NCBI RefSeq assembly: GCF_017696275.1
Contig: NZ_JAAORF010000003.1
Location: 248,001-312,000 of the forward strand
Source of the DNA: Prochlorococcus marinus XMU1405
GTDB lineage: Bacteria > Cyanobacteriota > Cyanobacteriia > PCC-6307 > Cyanobiaceae
Length of the DNA stretch: 64,000 nt
Direction of reading: 5' to 3'
Shown here: positions 1 through 9,292 of the stretch, in pieces
Numbering within the stretch: the first letter of the stretch is position 1
Layout: every line of letters starts with the position of its first letter
Notes under the pieces: generated by a model
Seen by the model: only the letters and a program-made list of their open reading frames with translations
Told to the model about the DNA's origin: nothing
Database searches by the model: none
Position numbers and translations under genes: made by a program

Positions 1-324
1 TTCAAGAACCTTATCTGTAGTTCTAGTTTTATGTTCTTCAAGATTTACTGATAATGCTCCTCGATAGTTTGATTCCAGATTAGGAAAGTCTGCCCATGTA
101 AAAGATTTATCAAAATGCGAATGCGTTTCAACAAATCTTGGGAATAAAATATTTTTTGGTTTTGTAATTTTATTTTTTAAAGGCTTTAACTCAGAAACAA
201 ATCCATCCTCCCAACTAATGGAAACTGAACATAAATCCTCTACATCGATAATGAGGTTATCTATATCTTCTATTAAACAAAGGCTTCTGGGAATAAGAAC
301 CTCAGCTGTGCCGGAATTATTCAA
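1..324 (-). CDS. Amidohydrolase / cytosine-deaminase-like protein (N-terminal part)
   Basis: Read on the minus strand, an open frame runs off the left edge of the window, so only the first 108 codons are present. It begins at a TTG (MNNSGTAEVLIPRSL), because an in-frame stop lies about 10 codons further upstream and no ATG is available between. The decisive motif is FVETHSHFDKSF near residue 75, matching the HxHxDK metal-binding motif that follows the first beta-sandwich of cytosine deaminase/amidohydrolase enzymes. Members hydrolyse amide or imine bonds on nucleobases or related rings. The substrate cannot be told from this fragment, and the catalytic half lies outside the window. Confidence 0.7.
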   Translation of the reverse strand, partial: MNNSGTAEVLIPRSLCLIEDIDNLIIDVEDLCSVSISWEDGFVSELKPLKNKITKPKNILFPRFVETHSHFDKSFTWADFPNLESNYRGALSVNLEEHKTRTTDKVLE

Positions 325-453
325 ATTTTTAAATTTTTCTTTTATTTTAAATCATAAGAAAACTTTACTGAATTAGAAAATAATTCAAATTTCTCTAAAA
401 GATAAAAATAACTATGAAAAATTACCCTTGAGTTGTTAAATTTATAAATGTGA

Positions 454-527
454 GGCGGGCGTCGCCAAGTGGTTAAGGCAGCGGCTTGTGGCGCCGCTAT
501 TCGGGGGTTCGAATCCCCTCGCTCGCC
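454..527 (+). tRNA. trnH: tRNA-His (GTG)
   Basis: A full cloverleaf can be folded: 7-bp acceptor stem, D arm GCC/GGC, anticodon stem GCGGC/GCCGC around loop TTGTGGC with anticodon GTG, and the T arm with GTTCGAATC. The extra G at position -1 (base 454) faces C73 (base 527), the identity feature of tRNA-His. No CCA is encoded. It sits 72 bp upstream of miaB on the same strand. Confidence 0.95.
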
Positions 528-599
528 CTCAAAAATATTGCAGCAAAATTATTTAACTTGTAATTTTGAATTAAAGAATCATAAAAAATTCCTAGTAAA

Positions 600-1994
600 G
601 TGCTAACAAAAACAAAACTAGACGAAAAAAAAACTCAAAAGAATTCAACTACTGGCAGTTATTGGATAACCACATTTGGATGCCAAATGAACAAGGCTGA
701 TTCTGAGAGAATGGCTGGGACATTAGAGAAAATGGGATACACCAGAGCAGATAATGAATTAAATGCCGATTTGGTCTTGTACAATACATGCACTATTAGA
801 GATAATGCAGAGCAAAAAGTTTATAGTTTTCTAGGAAGACAAGCAAAAAGAAAGCACAAAACACCTAACTTAAAACTTGTTGTTGCAGGTTGTCTTGCGC
901 AGCAAGAGGGAGAATCCTTACTAAGAAGAGTCCCAGAACTTGACCTAGTAATGGGCCCTCAACATGTAAATAACCTTGAGAATCTTCTGGGAAAAGTTGA
1001 TTTAGGAAATCAAGTTGCTGCTACAGAAGAAACCTTTATCTCTGAAGATATAACAAGTGCCAGAAGAGAAAGCTCTATTTGTGGCTGGGTTAATATCATC
1101 TATGGATGTAATGAAAGATGTTCATATTGTGTAGTCCCCTCTGTCAGAGGGAAAGAGCAATCAAGATATCCAAATGCGATAAAAAGTGAGATCCAAAAAT
1201 TAGCTAATGATAATTTTAAAGAAATTACTCTTTTAGGTCAGAACATTGATGCTTATGGTAGAGACCTTCCAGGAACTACAAAAGAAGGAAGAAAAGAGAA
1301 TACCCTAACTGATCTTTTGTATTATATTCATGATGTTAAAGGAATTCGCAGAATAAGATTTGCTACTAGTCATCCAAGATATTTTTCAAAAAGGTTGATT
1401 CAAGCTTGTTATGAACTTGATAAAGTCTGTGAACATTTCCATATCCCCTTCCAAAGTGGAAATGATGAAATTTTAAAGAAAATGTCCAGAGGTTATTCTA
1501 TTAAAAAGTATAAAAATATTATCGAGAACATAAGGTCATTAATGCCAGATGCATCAATCACAGCTGACGCAATAGTTGCTTTCCCAGGAGAAACCGAGCA
1601 ACAATATCAAGATACATTAAAGCTAATATCAGAAATTGGCTTTGATCAGGTGAATACAGCAGCATATTCTCCAAGACCAAATACGCCTGCAGCAGTTTGG
1701 ACGAATCAACTTTCGGAAGAGGTAAAAAAAGCTAGATTACAGGAAATTAATAATTTGGTCGAGAAAACTGCTAGGAGTAGAAATCAAAGATATGTCAATA
1801 ATATCGAAAGCGTTTTAATTGAGGGTTTAAATCCAAAAAATTCCTCTCAAATTATGGGTAGAACTAGAACAAATAGATTAACTTTCGTAGAGATTCCCAA
1901 AAACATTAACTTTAATTTTTCCTTAGGAGATGAGATAAATGCCAGGATAAATGAAGCAAGACCTTTTTCTTTAACAGGACAACTTTCTTTATAA
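600..1994 (+). CDS. miaB: tRNA-2-methylthio-N6-dimethylallyladenosine synthase MiaB
   Basis: This radical SAM methylthiotransferase adds the 2-methylthio group to i6A37 in tRNAs that read codons starting with U. The 464-residue length is normal. The N-terminal UPF0004 domain carries three iron-sulfur cysteines, in FGCQMN (about residue 28), NTCTIRD (about 64) and VAGCLAQQ (about 98). The radical SAM motif GCNERCSYC follows near residue 170, and a TRAM domain ends the protein. The start is a GTG at 600; the conserved first strand, YWITTFGCQ, begins about 20 residues later. It is followed after 11 bp by ddl on the same strand. Confidence 0.96.
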   Translation: MLTKTKLDEKKTQKNSTTGSYWITTFGCQMNKADSERMAGTLEKMGYTRADNELNADLVLYNTCTIRDNAEQKVYSFLGRQAKRKHKTPNLKLVVAGCLAQQEGESLLRRVPELDLVMGPQHVNNLENLLGKVDLGNQVAATEETFISEDITSARRESSICGWVNIIYGCNERCSYCVVPSVRGKEQSRYPNAIKSEIQKLANDNFKEITLLGQNIDAYGRDLPGTTKEGRKENTLTDLLYYIHDVKGIRRIRFATSHPRYFSKRLIQACYELDKVCEHFHIPFQSGNDEILKKMSRGYSIKKYKNIIENIRSLMPDASITADAIVAFPGETEQQYQDTLKLISEIGFDQVNTAAYSPRPNTPAAVWTNQLSEEVKKARLQEINNLVEKTARSRNQRYVNNIESVLIEGLNPKNSSQIMGRTRTNRLTFVEIPKNINFNFSLGDEINARINEARPFSLTGQLSL

Positions 1995-2005
1995 ATTTTG
2001 TTTAA

Positions 2006-3073
2006 ATGATTGGAGGAAAGAAAAAATGTATTGGATTAATATTTGGCGGGCATTCTAATGAACATGAAGTATCGATATGCTCTGCAAAAACAGTTTTTCA
2101 AGCATTTAATACACAAATAAACAAAGAACGATTTACAGTTAAAGCCTTTTACATAAATAAATATGGAGATTGGCTTGATAGTGATATTTCAGAAAAAATC
2201 CTAATTGGTGAAATTGAAAACTATAAAACAAAAAAACAAGAAATTTTTAATCGAGAAAGAATAAACTTCCTTGATGGAATTGAATTTCAAAATATTGATG
2301 TTTGGTTTCCTCTTTTACATGGATTTAATGGTGAAGACGGATCAATTCATGGCTTAATTAGATTTACAAAGAAACCTTTAGTCGGGTGCGGAATTATTGG
2401 CTCTGCACTTGGAATGGATAAAATATTGATGAAAACAATTTTCTCAAATCTCAAACTTCCACAAGTTAATTATCTAGTTTTTCAAAATGAAGATCTCAAC
2501 GATAAGCAAGTAAAAAATAAAATAATTAATGAAATTTTTAAAAAATTAAAATTTCCTGTTTTTGTTAAACCATCAAACTCTGGATCATCTCTTGGCATCT
2601 CCAAAGTCAAAAATGAATCGGAAATATTACCAGCATTAGAAAAGGCTCGGGGAATAGATCCAAGAATCTTAATAGAGGAAGGTTTAGAGGTAAGGGAGAT
2701 TGAATGCGGAATAATTGGGAATTCAAAACTCTTAACCTCTGAGATAGGCGAGGTAAATTACGAAAGTGATTGGTATGATTACGATTCAAAATATCACTCA
2801 AATAATAAAATAATTATCCCAGCTGAAATAGATTCTAAAATCACACAAGAAATTAAAGAAATTGCCATTAAAAGTTGTAGAGCACTAAATATTTTCGGTT
2901 TTGCAAGAGTAGATTTCTTTTTAGAAAAATCTTCAAATAAAATTTTACTAAATGAAATAAATACAATTCCTGGTTTCACAAATAAGAGTATGTTTCCAAT
3001 GCTTTGGAAGGCTTCTGGTTTAAATATTGATCAACTTGTGGCTAAACTGGTAGATATATCTTTAGATTTATAA
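2006..3073 (+). CDS. ddl: D-alanine--D-alanine ligase
   Basis: ATP-grasp ligase that joins two D-alanines for the peptidoglycan stem peptide in the cytoplasm. The N-terminal domain opens with IGLIFGGHSNEHEVSI, typical of Ddl. The central ATP-binding part has FVKPSNSGSSLGISKV near residue 190, and the C-terminal LLNEINTIPGFTNKSMFP (around 315-335) gives the Mg/ATP and D-Ala binding residues. Its 355 residues fit the family. It starts at an ATG 11 bp after miaB and is followed by a small membrane protein, ftsQ and ftsZ, so it belongs to a cell-wall and division group as in many bacteria. Confidence 0.96.
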   Translation: MIGGKKKCIGLIFGGHSNEHEVSICSAKTVFQAFNTQINKERFTVKAFYINKYGDWLDSDISEKILIGEIENYKTKKQEIFNRERINFLDGIEFQNIDVWFPLLHGFNGEDGSIHGLIRFTKKPLVGCGIIGSALGMDKILMKTIFSNLKLPQVNYLVFQNEDLNDKQVKNKIINEIFKKLKFPVFVKPSNSGSSLGISKVKNESEILPALEKARGIDPRILIEEGLEVREIECGIIGNSKLLTSEIGEVNYESDWYDYDSKYHSNNKIIIPAEIDSKITQEIKEIAIKSCRALNIFGFARVDFFLEKSSNKILLNEINTIPGFTNKSMFPMLWKASGLNIDQLVAKLVDISLDL

Positions 3074-3083
3074 TTCAAATCAA

Positions 3084-3494
3084 ATGTTGCATGGACTTCT
3101 TTGGTTACCATTGCTTTTTATCTTTATATTATTAACTGCTCTAGGATGGTTAGAAAGAAGAAGGCAAAATCTTTTTAGGAAATGGGCCAGTGGTTCTGAA
3201 CTTTGTAAGTTAGATAGTTCAGGTGCAGCATCCTTAAAGGATGGGGAATTAAAGTGGAGTGAATTTGAAGCTGGTACATTTGAAGAAAAAGATAGTTTCA
3301 CAATTAAGAAACTAGAGTTAGTTGAATTAATGGCACTAACTTCTGGAGAAGCTCCACTTACAAATGAATCTCAAGGAAAGTGCAGGTTACGATTAGTAGG
3401 GGATGGGAAAGAGATGGATGTGCCATTTTCAGATGCAGACCAGGCTAGAAAATGGATGGAGCAATTGATGGAAAAAGCTAGATGTGATTTGTGA
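3084..3494 (+). CDS. Conserved membrane-anchored protein of unknown function
   Basis: The 136-residue protein has one hydrophobic N-terminal helix (about residues 2-20, LLWLPLLFIFILLTALGWL), then an arginine-rich cytoplasmic flank (ERRRQN) and a soluble domain of about 100 residues rich in acidic residues. I do not recognise a named family, although the place between ddl and ftsQ suggests a role near wall synthesis or division. Ten bp separate it from ddl, and its TGA overlaps the GTG start of ftsQ (GTGA), pointing to translational coupling. The soluble part, with a W-rich end (ARKWMEQL), could be a PH-like or other small beta domain; that is a guess. Confidence 0.75.
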   Translation: MLHGLLWLPLLFIFILLTALGWLERRRQNLFRKWASGSELCKLDSSGAASLKDGELKWSEFEAGTFEEKDSFTIKKLELVELMALTSGEAPLTNESQGKCRLRLVGDGKEMDVPFSDADQARKWMEQLMEKARCDL

Positions 3495-4216
3495 AATACG
3501 AAAAAACAATAAAAAATAGAAGCTTTTTATTACTACTTTTATTTTTATTTGCAACAAGCTTAATAAGCCTAAAAACACTAAAAAAAGTTAATATTCAGGA
3601 CATTAGAATTTCTGGAAGTAAATTATTCTCACAGAATGATATTGAAAAAAATTCATCTTTAAAATTTCCAATCCGATTAATCCTAATTAATACATATTTT
3701 TTAGAAAAAGAGTTAAAACAAAATTTGTCACTCAAGAATATTTCTGCAAACAGAGAATTATTTCCTTTTGGATTGAAAGTCAAAGTTAATACAAGAACAC
3801 CAATAGCTTACGGCGAAAGATTATTGAATAAAGAAAAAATATTTGGCTTTATTGATAAAGATGGGATTTTCATCGAAAAACAAAATGTTGAAGAAAAAAA
3901 ATTTAATGGATTAACGATAAAAGTTTTTGGATGGAAAGAAAAATTCAAAAAAGTATTATCTGAAATTTTTATAGCTCAAGAGAATTATAATTTCGATATC
4001 GTCAAAATTTCTTTTTCACCAAATGGTTTTCTAACTGTTGAGGAAAAAGATTTACAAACAATATTATTAGGATTTAATCCAAATCTAATCAACTATCAAT
4101 TACAAATAATCAATAACTTAAAAAATGAATTTAAGAGAAATAACTTTTATGAAAAAATAGATAATATTGATCTTACTGATCCAAATAAACCAAAAATAAA
4201 AGTGTTCAAACCCTAA
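3491..4216 (+). CDS. ftsQ: Cell division protein FtsQ/DivIB
   Basis: FtsQ is a bitopic divisome protein that links early and late division proteins. The sequence has a short basic cytoplasmic tail, one transmembrane helix (about residues 12-28, [16 protein letters not shown]), and a POTRA domain opening with VNIQDIRISGSKLFSQNDI (about 34-52), followed by the beta domain with LKVKVNTRTPIAYG and FGFIDKDGIFI. The 241-residue length is normal. The GTG start overlaps the stop of the upstream gene by 4 nt. FtsZ follows 179 bp downstream on the same strand. Identity rests on the POTRA pattern and the ddl-ftsQ-ftsZ order; FtsQ sequences are poorly conserved. Confidence 0.88.
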   Translation: MKYEKTIKNRSFLLLLLFLFATSLISLKTLKKVNIQDIRISGSKLFSQNDIEKNSSLKFPIRLILINTYFLEKELKQNLSLKNISANRELFPFGLKVKVNTRTPIAYGERLLNKEKIFGFIDKDGIFIEKQNVEEKKFNGLTIKVFGWKEKFKKVLSEIFIAQENYNFDIVKISFSPNGFLTVEEKDLQTILLGFNPNLINYQLQIINNLKNEFKRNNFYEKIDNIDLTDPNKPKIKVFKP

Positions 4217-4248
4217 TATTTGAAAAAGGGTTTTGAGTAATTTTTTTT
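4208..4248 (+). terminator. Weak candidate terminator after ftsQ
   Basis: AAACCC (4208-4213, overlapping the last ftsQ codons and stop) can pair with GGGTTT (4228-4233) over a 14-nt loop, and a run of eight T follows at 4241-4248. The stem is only 6 bp and the T-run is 7 nt away, so any termination would be partial; ftsZ may be read both from ftsQ and from its own promoter. Confidence 0.3.
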
Positions 4249-4395
4249 AATTATTGTAGTGTTGATATGGGCTTTGCATTCAAAACAAAATATTTAATAA
4301 ATAAATATTTTTAGGATTTTCCTCAACAAATTCCTACAGATGAGCTCAGTAAGTTCATAATGCACCCAATACTAGTATTAGATTCCTATTAAGAG

Positions 4396-5511
4396 ATGAG
4401 CTTCGGTAACAATCCAAACTTTGATCAATCGAGAGAAATCCTTCCAAGCCAGAACGCCAAAATAGAAGTTATTGGTGTAGGAGGTGGTGGCAGTAATGCA
4501 GTCAATAGAATGATAAACAGTGATCTAGAAGGTGTTTCATTTAGAGTCCTCAATACCGATGCACAAGCCCTACTTCAATCTTCTGCAGAGAGTAGAGTTC
4601 AACTTGGACAAAACCTCACTAGAGGTTTAGGTGCAGGCGGGAATCCAAGTATTGGGCAAAAAGCAGCCGAAGAATCCAAAGAAGAGCTTCAGCAAGCTTT
4701 AGAAGGATCTGATCTAGTTTTTATAGCCGCTGGAATGGGTGGAGGAACTGGTACAGGAGCAGCTCCCGTAGTTGCAGAAGTAGCCAAACAAAGTGGGGCT
4801 CTAACAGTAGGTATAGTAACTAAACCATTTTCTTTTGAAGGTAAAAGAAGAATGCGTCAAGCAGAGGAGGGGATCGCAAGACTAGCTGAAAACGTTGATA
4901 CTCTTATAGTTATTCCAAATGACCGATTAAAAGACGTCATTGCAGGAGCTCCCCTGCAAGAAGCATTTAGAAATGCTGATGATGTTCTAAGGATGGGCGT
5001 CAAAGGCATTAGTGACATAATTACTTGTCCGGGACTAGTTAATGTTGATTTTGCAGACGTAAGATCAGTCATGACGGAAGCTGGCACTGCTCTTCTCGGA
5101 ATAGGTATAGGTTCAGGAAGATCGAGAGCTATAGAGGCAGCACAGGCAGCAATGAATAGTCCTTTATTAGAAGCAGCCAGAATTGATGGAGCTAAAGGCT
5201 GCGTTATAAACATTACTGGTGGCAAAGACATGACTTTAGAAGACATGACCTCCGCATCTGAAATTATTTATGATGTTGTTGATCAAGAAGCAAATATTAT
5301 TGTTGGTGCAGTTGTCGATGAGGCAATGGAAGGGGAGATACAAGTTACTGTAATTGCTACAGGATTTGAAATGACCCAGCCATTAAACCAGCAAAGAATA
5401 AAAAACAGATTATCTAATCAACCCTTATATAATTTTTCAGACAATAAAGAATCAGGAGCAAGTATTCCTGAGTTTTTGAGATTAAGGCAAAATAAAAAAG
5501 ATATAGGTTAA
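4396..5511 (+). CDS. ftsZ: Cell division GTPase FtsZ
   Basis: Tubulin-like GTPase that polymerises into the Z ring at mid-cell. After a short variable N-terminus (about 20 residues) comes [16 protein letters not shown], then the tubulin signature [15 protein letters not shown] (around residue 115), and the T7 synergy loop [11 protein letters not shown] (around 215). The C-terminal tail ends in IPEFLRLRQ, the conserved peptide that binds membrane tethers and regulators such as SepF and ZipN in cyanobacteria. At 371 residues it is a typical short cyanobacterial FtsZ. A perfect 12-bp palindrome lies 17 bp upstream of the ATG. No ftsA is nearby, as expected in cyanobacteria. Confidence 0.98.
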   Translation: MSFGNNPNFDQSREILPSQNAKIEVIGVGGGGSNAVNRMINSDLEGVSFRVLNTDAQALLQSSAESRVQLGQNLTRGLGAGGNPSIGQKAAEESKEELQQALEGSDLVFIAAGMGGGTGTGAAPVVAEVAKQSGALTVGIVTKPFSFEGKRRMRQAEEGIARLAENVDTLIVIPNDRLKDVIAGAPLQEAFRNADDVLRMGVKGISDIITCPGLVNVDFADVRSVMTEAGTALLGIGIGSGRSRAIEAAQAAMNSPLLEAARIDGAKGCVINITGGKDMTLEDMTSASEIIYDVVDQEANIIVGAVVDEAMEGEIQVTVIATGFEMTQPLNQQRIKNRLSNQPLYNFSDNKESGASIPEFLRLRQNKKDIG

Positions 5512-5526
5512 AAGGTAAAATAGAGT

Positions 5527-5620
5527 GACTCGGTTATCTCGCCTGCCTCAAGCATCCCTTGTGGCTGCTACCTTCCGGTCCTGACCAGGTTTAGGCGTTA
5601 AAACCGCGAAAGGCCGAGTC
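5527..5620 (-). ncRNA. ffs: Signal recognition particle 4.5S RNA
   Basis: On the minus strand the apical SRP domain is clear: CAGGACCGGAAGGTAGCAGC contains the GGAA-type tetraloop and the asymmetric internal loop that bind Ffh and FtsY. The two ends, GACTCGG and CCGAGTC, are complementary and close the long hairpin. The about 94-nt length is normal for the small bacterial form. It is transcribed opposite to ftsZ and panB, from the space between them. Confidence 0.95.
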
Positions 5621-5667
5621 AAAAACATACTAGCAATTCTTGATTAAAAAAGATACATAAATTTATT

Positions 5668-6441
5668 ATGTTGCCTTCAGACCTAGTTAATTATAAAAAA
5701 AAATCTCGCAAAATCATTGCACTAACTGCTTGGGACTCCATATCAGGATCTATTGCCGAACAAGCAAATGTTGATCTTGTACTAGTAGGAGATTCATTAG
5801 CAATGGTCTGCTTAGGATACAAATCGACATTGCCATTAACTTTAGAAAACATTATTTATCATACTAATGCTGTTTCAAGAGGATTTAAGAATAAAATTGA
5901 GGAACAACCTTTAGTCGTTTCAGATATGCCTTTTCTGACTTACCAATGTGGAGAGGATAAAGCTGTTGAGTATGCGGGGAAAATCATTCAAAGCACTTAT
6001 GCAAAAGCTGTCAAAGTAGAAGGAGCTGAACCAGAAATACAAAAAGTTATTTCTAGATTAATAAGAATGGGAATCCCTGTTATGGGTCATATAGGCCTTA
6101 CACCACAAAGCTATCTAAATATTGGATTAAAAAAACAAGGAGAAAGCTTATCAAGCCAAGAAAAAATAAAGAAAGAGGCTTCAATTCTTGAAGAATTAGG
6201 ATGTTTTTCAATAGTTCTTGAACATATTCCTGATTTACTTGCTAAAGAAATACAAAATTCTTTAAAAATTCCCATAATTGGTATCGGTGCAGGTAATTAT
6301 TGCGATGGGCAAGTAAGAGTTACTGCAGATTTGTTAGGCCTCAATGATGATCAACCACCATTTTGCCAACCGATTATCCAAGGAAAGAAATTATTTAAGG
6401 ATAAATTAAAAGAATGGGTAGAATCTGAAAGGCTTAACTAA
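5668..6441 (+). CDS. panB: 3-methyl-2-oxobutanoate hydroxymethyltransferase
   Basis: Transfers a hydroxymethyl group from 5,10-methylene-THF to 2-oxoisovalerate, giving ketopantoate, the first committed step to pantothenate and CoA. The TIM-barrel motifs are present: ALTAWDS at the start, VLVGDSLAMV with the Mg-binding Asp (about residue 45), AVKVEGAE (about 115), GHIGLTPQ (about 140) and VLEHIP with the catalytic Glu (about 185), then IGIGAGNYCDGQ. Its 257 residues fit the family. It stands alone between the SRP RNA and a degraded gene. Confidence 0.96.
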   Translation: MLPSDLVNYKKKSRKIIALTAWDSISGSIAEQANVDLVLVGDSLAMVCLGYKSTLPLTLENIIYHTNAVSRGFKNKIEEQPLVVSDMPFLTYQCGEDKAVEYAGKIIQSTYAKAVKVEGAEPEIQKVISRLIRMGIPVMGHIGLTPQSYLNIGLKKQGESLSSQEKIKKEASILEELGCFSIVLEHIPDLLAKEIQNSLKIPIIGIGAGNYCDGQVRVTADLLGLNDDQPPFCQPIIQGKKLFKDKLKEWVESERLN

Positions 6442-6532
6442 CCACATACATTTTGTCATAAGTATCAATTCGCCAAGAATATATTATTTGCAATAGTTTG
6501 TAAGAATATAAAGTATCTAGTAAGCGTTTCAT

Positions 6533-6770
6533 TTATTTACCTACAATGCAATGAAATCTTCTATTGTCACTTCTACATCCTTGAGTTAGGCTGTTCTCCC
6601 AACGTCTGCCTTCTTTTTCACAGGCCTCTGCACTAGCCATTTCAATTTTTTCAATTGAATTATATCCTCCTCCTTTAGTAATTTGAATTATCAACCAATG
6701 ACTTTCAGCATTAACAGCCGTAGGTAAAGAAGTTTCTGAAGGGATTTATTTTATTATCTAAAATTCTCAT
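6533..6770 (-). pseudogene. Decayed gene for a small secreted cyanobacterial protein
   Basis: The minus strand holds an open stretch (6745 to stop at 6533, 70 codons) reading NAESHWLIIQITKGGGYNSIE followed by a segment with three spaced cysteines and the end FHCIVGK. It looks like the mature part of the small secreted Prochlorococcus proteins that start AESxWLI after a signal peptide. There is no start codon for it: TAA lies in frame at 6746-6748, and the nearest ATG (6768-6770) is in another frame and encodes no signal peptide. Either the 5' end was lost through an indel or translation starts at an internal TTG. The cysteine pattern and absence of other stops suggest recent decay. Confidence 0.5.
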
Positions 6771-6821
6771 AAAACAAGTGATATCAATTTTTTAGCTATG
6801 TCAGAAAGGATATAGTTAATC

Positions 6822-8045
6822 TTAAATAATCTCATCACACCACTTAAACATAGAAACAAGAACTTGATTACTTAGTTCCATTCCTCTAGGCTCACTTAAA
6901 AAGAATCTATTTCCTTTTCTTACTAATAGTCCACTATCAAGAAATCTTTCCCATTCTTCAAGTAATTTACTAAAGTTGCTTTCAAATTTTTTGTTTTCCC
7001 AGTTTTGTTCTTTAAACAATTCTTTGATATCTAAACCCTCTTTAAGTCTTAATCCCAACATTATTTTTTCATCAAGTTCTTTATATACAAACTCCTTATT
7101 AGTAAGGGATGAATCTAAATTACAATCATATTGTTTAATTACCCATTCTTTATATTCTTTACTAACTCTTGGTCTAGTTAACTTTTCCCCCCAAGGTGAA
7201 CTAGTAGAACCTTGACCAAAACTCCACCAGCCTAAACCACTCCAATAAACTCTATTATGTCTCGATTGATGTCCGGGGAGGCAATAGTTTGAGATTTCAT
7301 ATCTTGAATACCCTGAGTTTTTTAAAATTAGATGAGTTGATTTACTATTTCTAAAAGCTAGTTCATCACTCGGGAGTTTTAATTTACCTAAATTGACTAA
7401 TTTTTTAAAAACAGTGCCATTCTCAATATTTAAATCGTAAATAGATAGGTGAGGTGGCGAAAATGTTATTGCTTTTTTTAAGTCATCTTGCCATTCTTTA
7501 AATCCACTAAGTGGCAAGTTTTGAATTAAATCTAAACTCCAGCTTTTTATTAATCCAGAGTCATATTTGCTCTTCAACCATAAACAAGATTTTTCTCCAT
7601 CTTCTTTCAAATGACGCCTTCCCGACTTTTGAAGTATCTGATTATTAAAACTTTGTACTCCGAGACTAAATCTATTTATCCCAGCATTTATGAATCCACA
7701 AAGATCATCTTGAGTAAAACTAGCTGGATCAACCTCCATAGTGATTTCAGCACCATAGTCAATTCCATAATTTTCTTTAAAAAGATCGATTAATTCTTTG
7801 ATTTGAGTGGGATCTAAAATTGATGGAGTACCTCCTCCTATATAGATTGTCGATAGAGGTGATTTATGCTTAATTGACAATATTTCTTTGTATAAAAAAT
7901 GCAAATACTCTTTAACAGTTTTGCTTCCATAACCTTGTAAAGTTTCAACATTGTTTCCTAGTGGAATAACAGCAAAATCACAATAAAAGCACCTTCTGTG
8001 GCAAAAAGGTATGTGCACATAAGCACTCCTTGGAAACTTATTCAT
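6822..8045 (-). CDS. hemW: HemW-type radical SAM protein (coproporphyrinogen oxidase-like)
   Basis: The radical SAM cluster motif is CHRRCFYCDF near residue 15, the HemW form lacking the extra Cys seen in true HemN. YIGGGTPS (SAM binding) lies near residue 68, SLGVQSFNNQIL near 128 and RYEISNYC near 245. The HNRVYW motif near 263 binds heme in HemW. HemW is regarded as a heme chaperone that inserts heme into respiratory proteins rather than an oxidase, so the common label coproporphyrinogen III oxidase is probably wrong here. At 407 residues the length is normal. It is transcribed divergently from the PIN/TRAM gene. Confidence 0.88.
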   Translation of the reverse strand: MNKFPRSAYVHIPFCHRRCFYCDFAVIPLGNNVETLQGYGSKTVKEYLHFLYKEILSIKHKSPLSTIYIGGGTPSILDPTQIKELIDLFKENYGIDYGAEITMEVDPASFTQDDLCGFINAGINRFSLGVQSFNNQILQKSGRRHLKEDGEKSCLWLKSKYDSGLIKSWSLDLIQNLPLSGFKEWQDDLKKAITFSPPHLSIYDLNIENGTVFKKLVNLGKLKLPSDELAFRNSKSTHLILKNSGYSRYEISNYCLPGHQSRHNRVYWSGLGWWSFGQGSTSSPWGEKLTRPRVSKEYKEWVIKQYDCNLDSSLTNKEFVYKELDEKIMLGLRLKEGLDIKELFKEQNWENKKFESNFSKLLEEWERFLDSGLLVRKGNRFFLSEPRGMELSNQVLVSMFKWCDEII

Positions 8046-8142
8046 AATCTAAATTCATTTTTAAGCTCCAAAAAAAGTATTTAGGATCGAAAAAAATTAA
8101 ATCCTTATTTACTCAATTAATAAATCCTAGTAGATTATAGAT

Positions 8143-9252
8143 ATGACAGATATCTTAGTATTAATTTTATTTGTATTGTCTGGAGCTGCTTCAGGATGGC
8201 TTGGTGTTGATTTATTGCCAGTGGACATACTTAAACAGGTATCTAATGTAGAAGGTTTTAGAATTGTTTTAGCAATAATAGGTTTTTTTGTAGGATTAGC
8301 GGCTGGTTTTGTATTTCTTCAACTTAGAAAAACTTTTCTTGATCAAATAAGAACAATGCCTACGGATTTATTAATCAGTAGGTCGGTTGGATTGATTTTA
8401 GGATTACTTGTTGCGAATCTCCTTCTTGCTCCAATACTATTAATTCCATTCCCTAGAGAAGTCTTTTTTGCAAAGCCCTTAGCAGCCATATTAAGCAATA
8501 TTTTCTTTGGTGCACTTGGGTATAAGTTAGCCGATACCCATGGAAGGACATTATTAAGATTATTCAATCCAAATAATACTGATGCATATCTAGTTAATGA
8601 AGGAATACTCCCTGCTGCAAGTCCAAAAATTCTAGATACCAGTGTAATTATTGACGGCAGAATAAATGGCTTATTAAGTTGTGGATTATTGGAAGGACAA
8701 TTAATTGTTGCTCAATGTGTAATTGATGAATTACAAACACTCGCAGATTCCAGCAGTAATGAAAAAAGGTCTAAAGGTAGAAGAGGTCTCAAGTTATTGA
8801 AAGAATTAAGAGATTTATACGGAAGAAGACTTGTAATAAACCCAACAAAGTATGAAGGTAAAGGTGTAGATGAAAAACTCTTGAGAATAACCGAGGATAT
8901 GACAGGAACTTTAATTACCGCTGATTATAATCTCTCACAGATTGCAGAAGTCAAAGAATTAAAAGTTATGAATTTAAGTGATCTAGTTATTGCTTTAAGA
9001 CCAGAAGTACAGCCAGGAGAATCACTTAATATAAAAATCGTAAGGGAGGGTAAAGAAAAAATGCAAGGTATAGGATATTTAGATGATGGGACAATGGTTG
9101 TTATTGATGAAGCAAAGAATTTTGTCGGAAGGAGATTAGATATTGTTGTAACAGGAGCACTACAAACTCCCACAGGAAGACTGGTCTTTGGAAAACTGAT
9201 AAATAATCCTGAGTCAAACAAATCTTTTAAATCACCAGCGACACAGGGTTAA
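8143..9252 (+). CDS. Membrane PIN/TRAM-domain protein (YacL-like)
   Basis: Four hydrophobic helices fill about residues 1-130 (for example ILVLILFVLSGAASGWLGV and IVLAIIGFFVGLAAGFVFL). A PIN nuclease-type domain starts at ILDTSVIIDGRI (about 162), with the acidic residues D, D and later TLITADYNLSQIAEV (about 258), and a TRAM domain with QPGESLNIKIVREGKE and GQ-like GIGYLDDGTMVV ends the protein. This architecture matches Bacillus YacL and its cyanobacterial relatives. A role in RNA processing at the membrane is inferred from the PIN and TRAM folds; no substrate is known to me. It precedes clpR by about 40 bp. Confidence 0.88.
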   Translation: MTDILVLILFVLSGAASGWLGVDLLPVDILKQVSNVEGFRIVLAIIGFFVGLAAGFVFLQLRKTFLDQIRTMPTDLLISRSVGLILGLLVANLLLAPILLIPFPREVFFAKPLAAILSNIFFGALGYKLADTHGRTLLRLFNPNNTDAYLVNEGILPAASPKILDTSVIIDGRINGLLSCGLLEGQLIVAQCVIDELQTLADSSSNEKRSKGRRGLKLLKELRDLYGRRLVINPTKYEGKGVDEKLLRITEDMTGTLITADYNLSQIAEVKELKVMNLSDLVIALRPEVQPGESLNIKIVREGKEKMQGIGYLDDGTMVVIDEAKNFVGRRLDIVVTGALQTPTGRLVFGKLINNPESNKSFKSPATQG

Positions 9253-9292
9253 ATCTAGCTAGAATCAAATCAATCCTATTTTTTTGATACAA

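Noticed and set aside
4857-5246. 129-codon minus-strand frame within ftsZ
   Set aside because: It is a shadow of ftsZ codon use: no family resemblance, and ftsZ fully explains the region.
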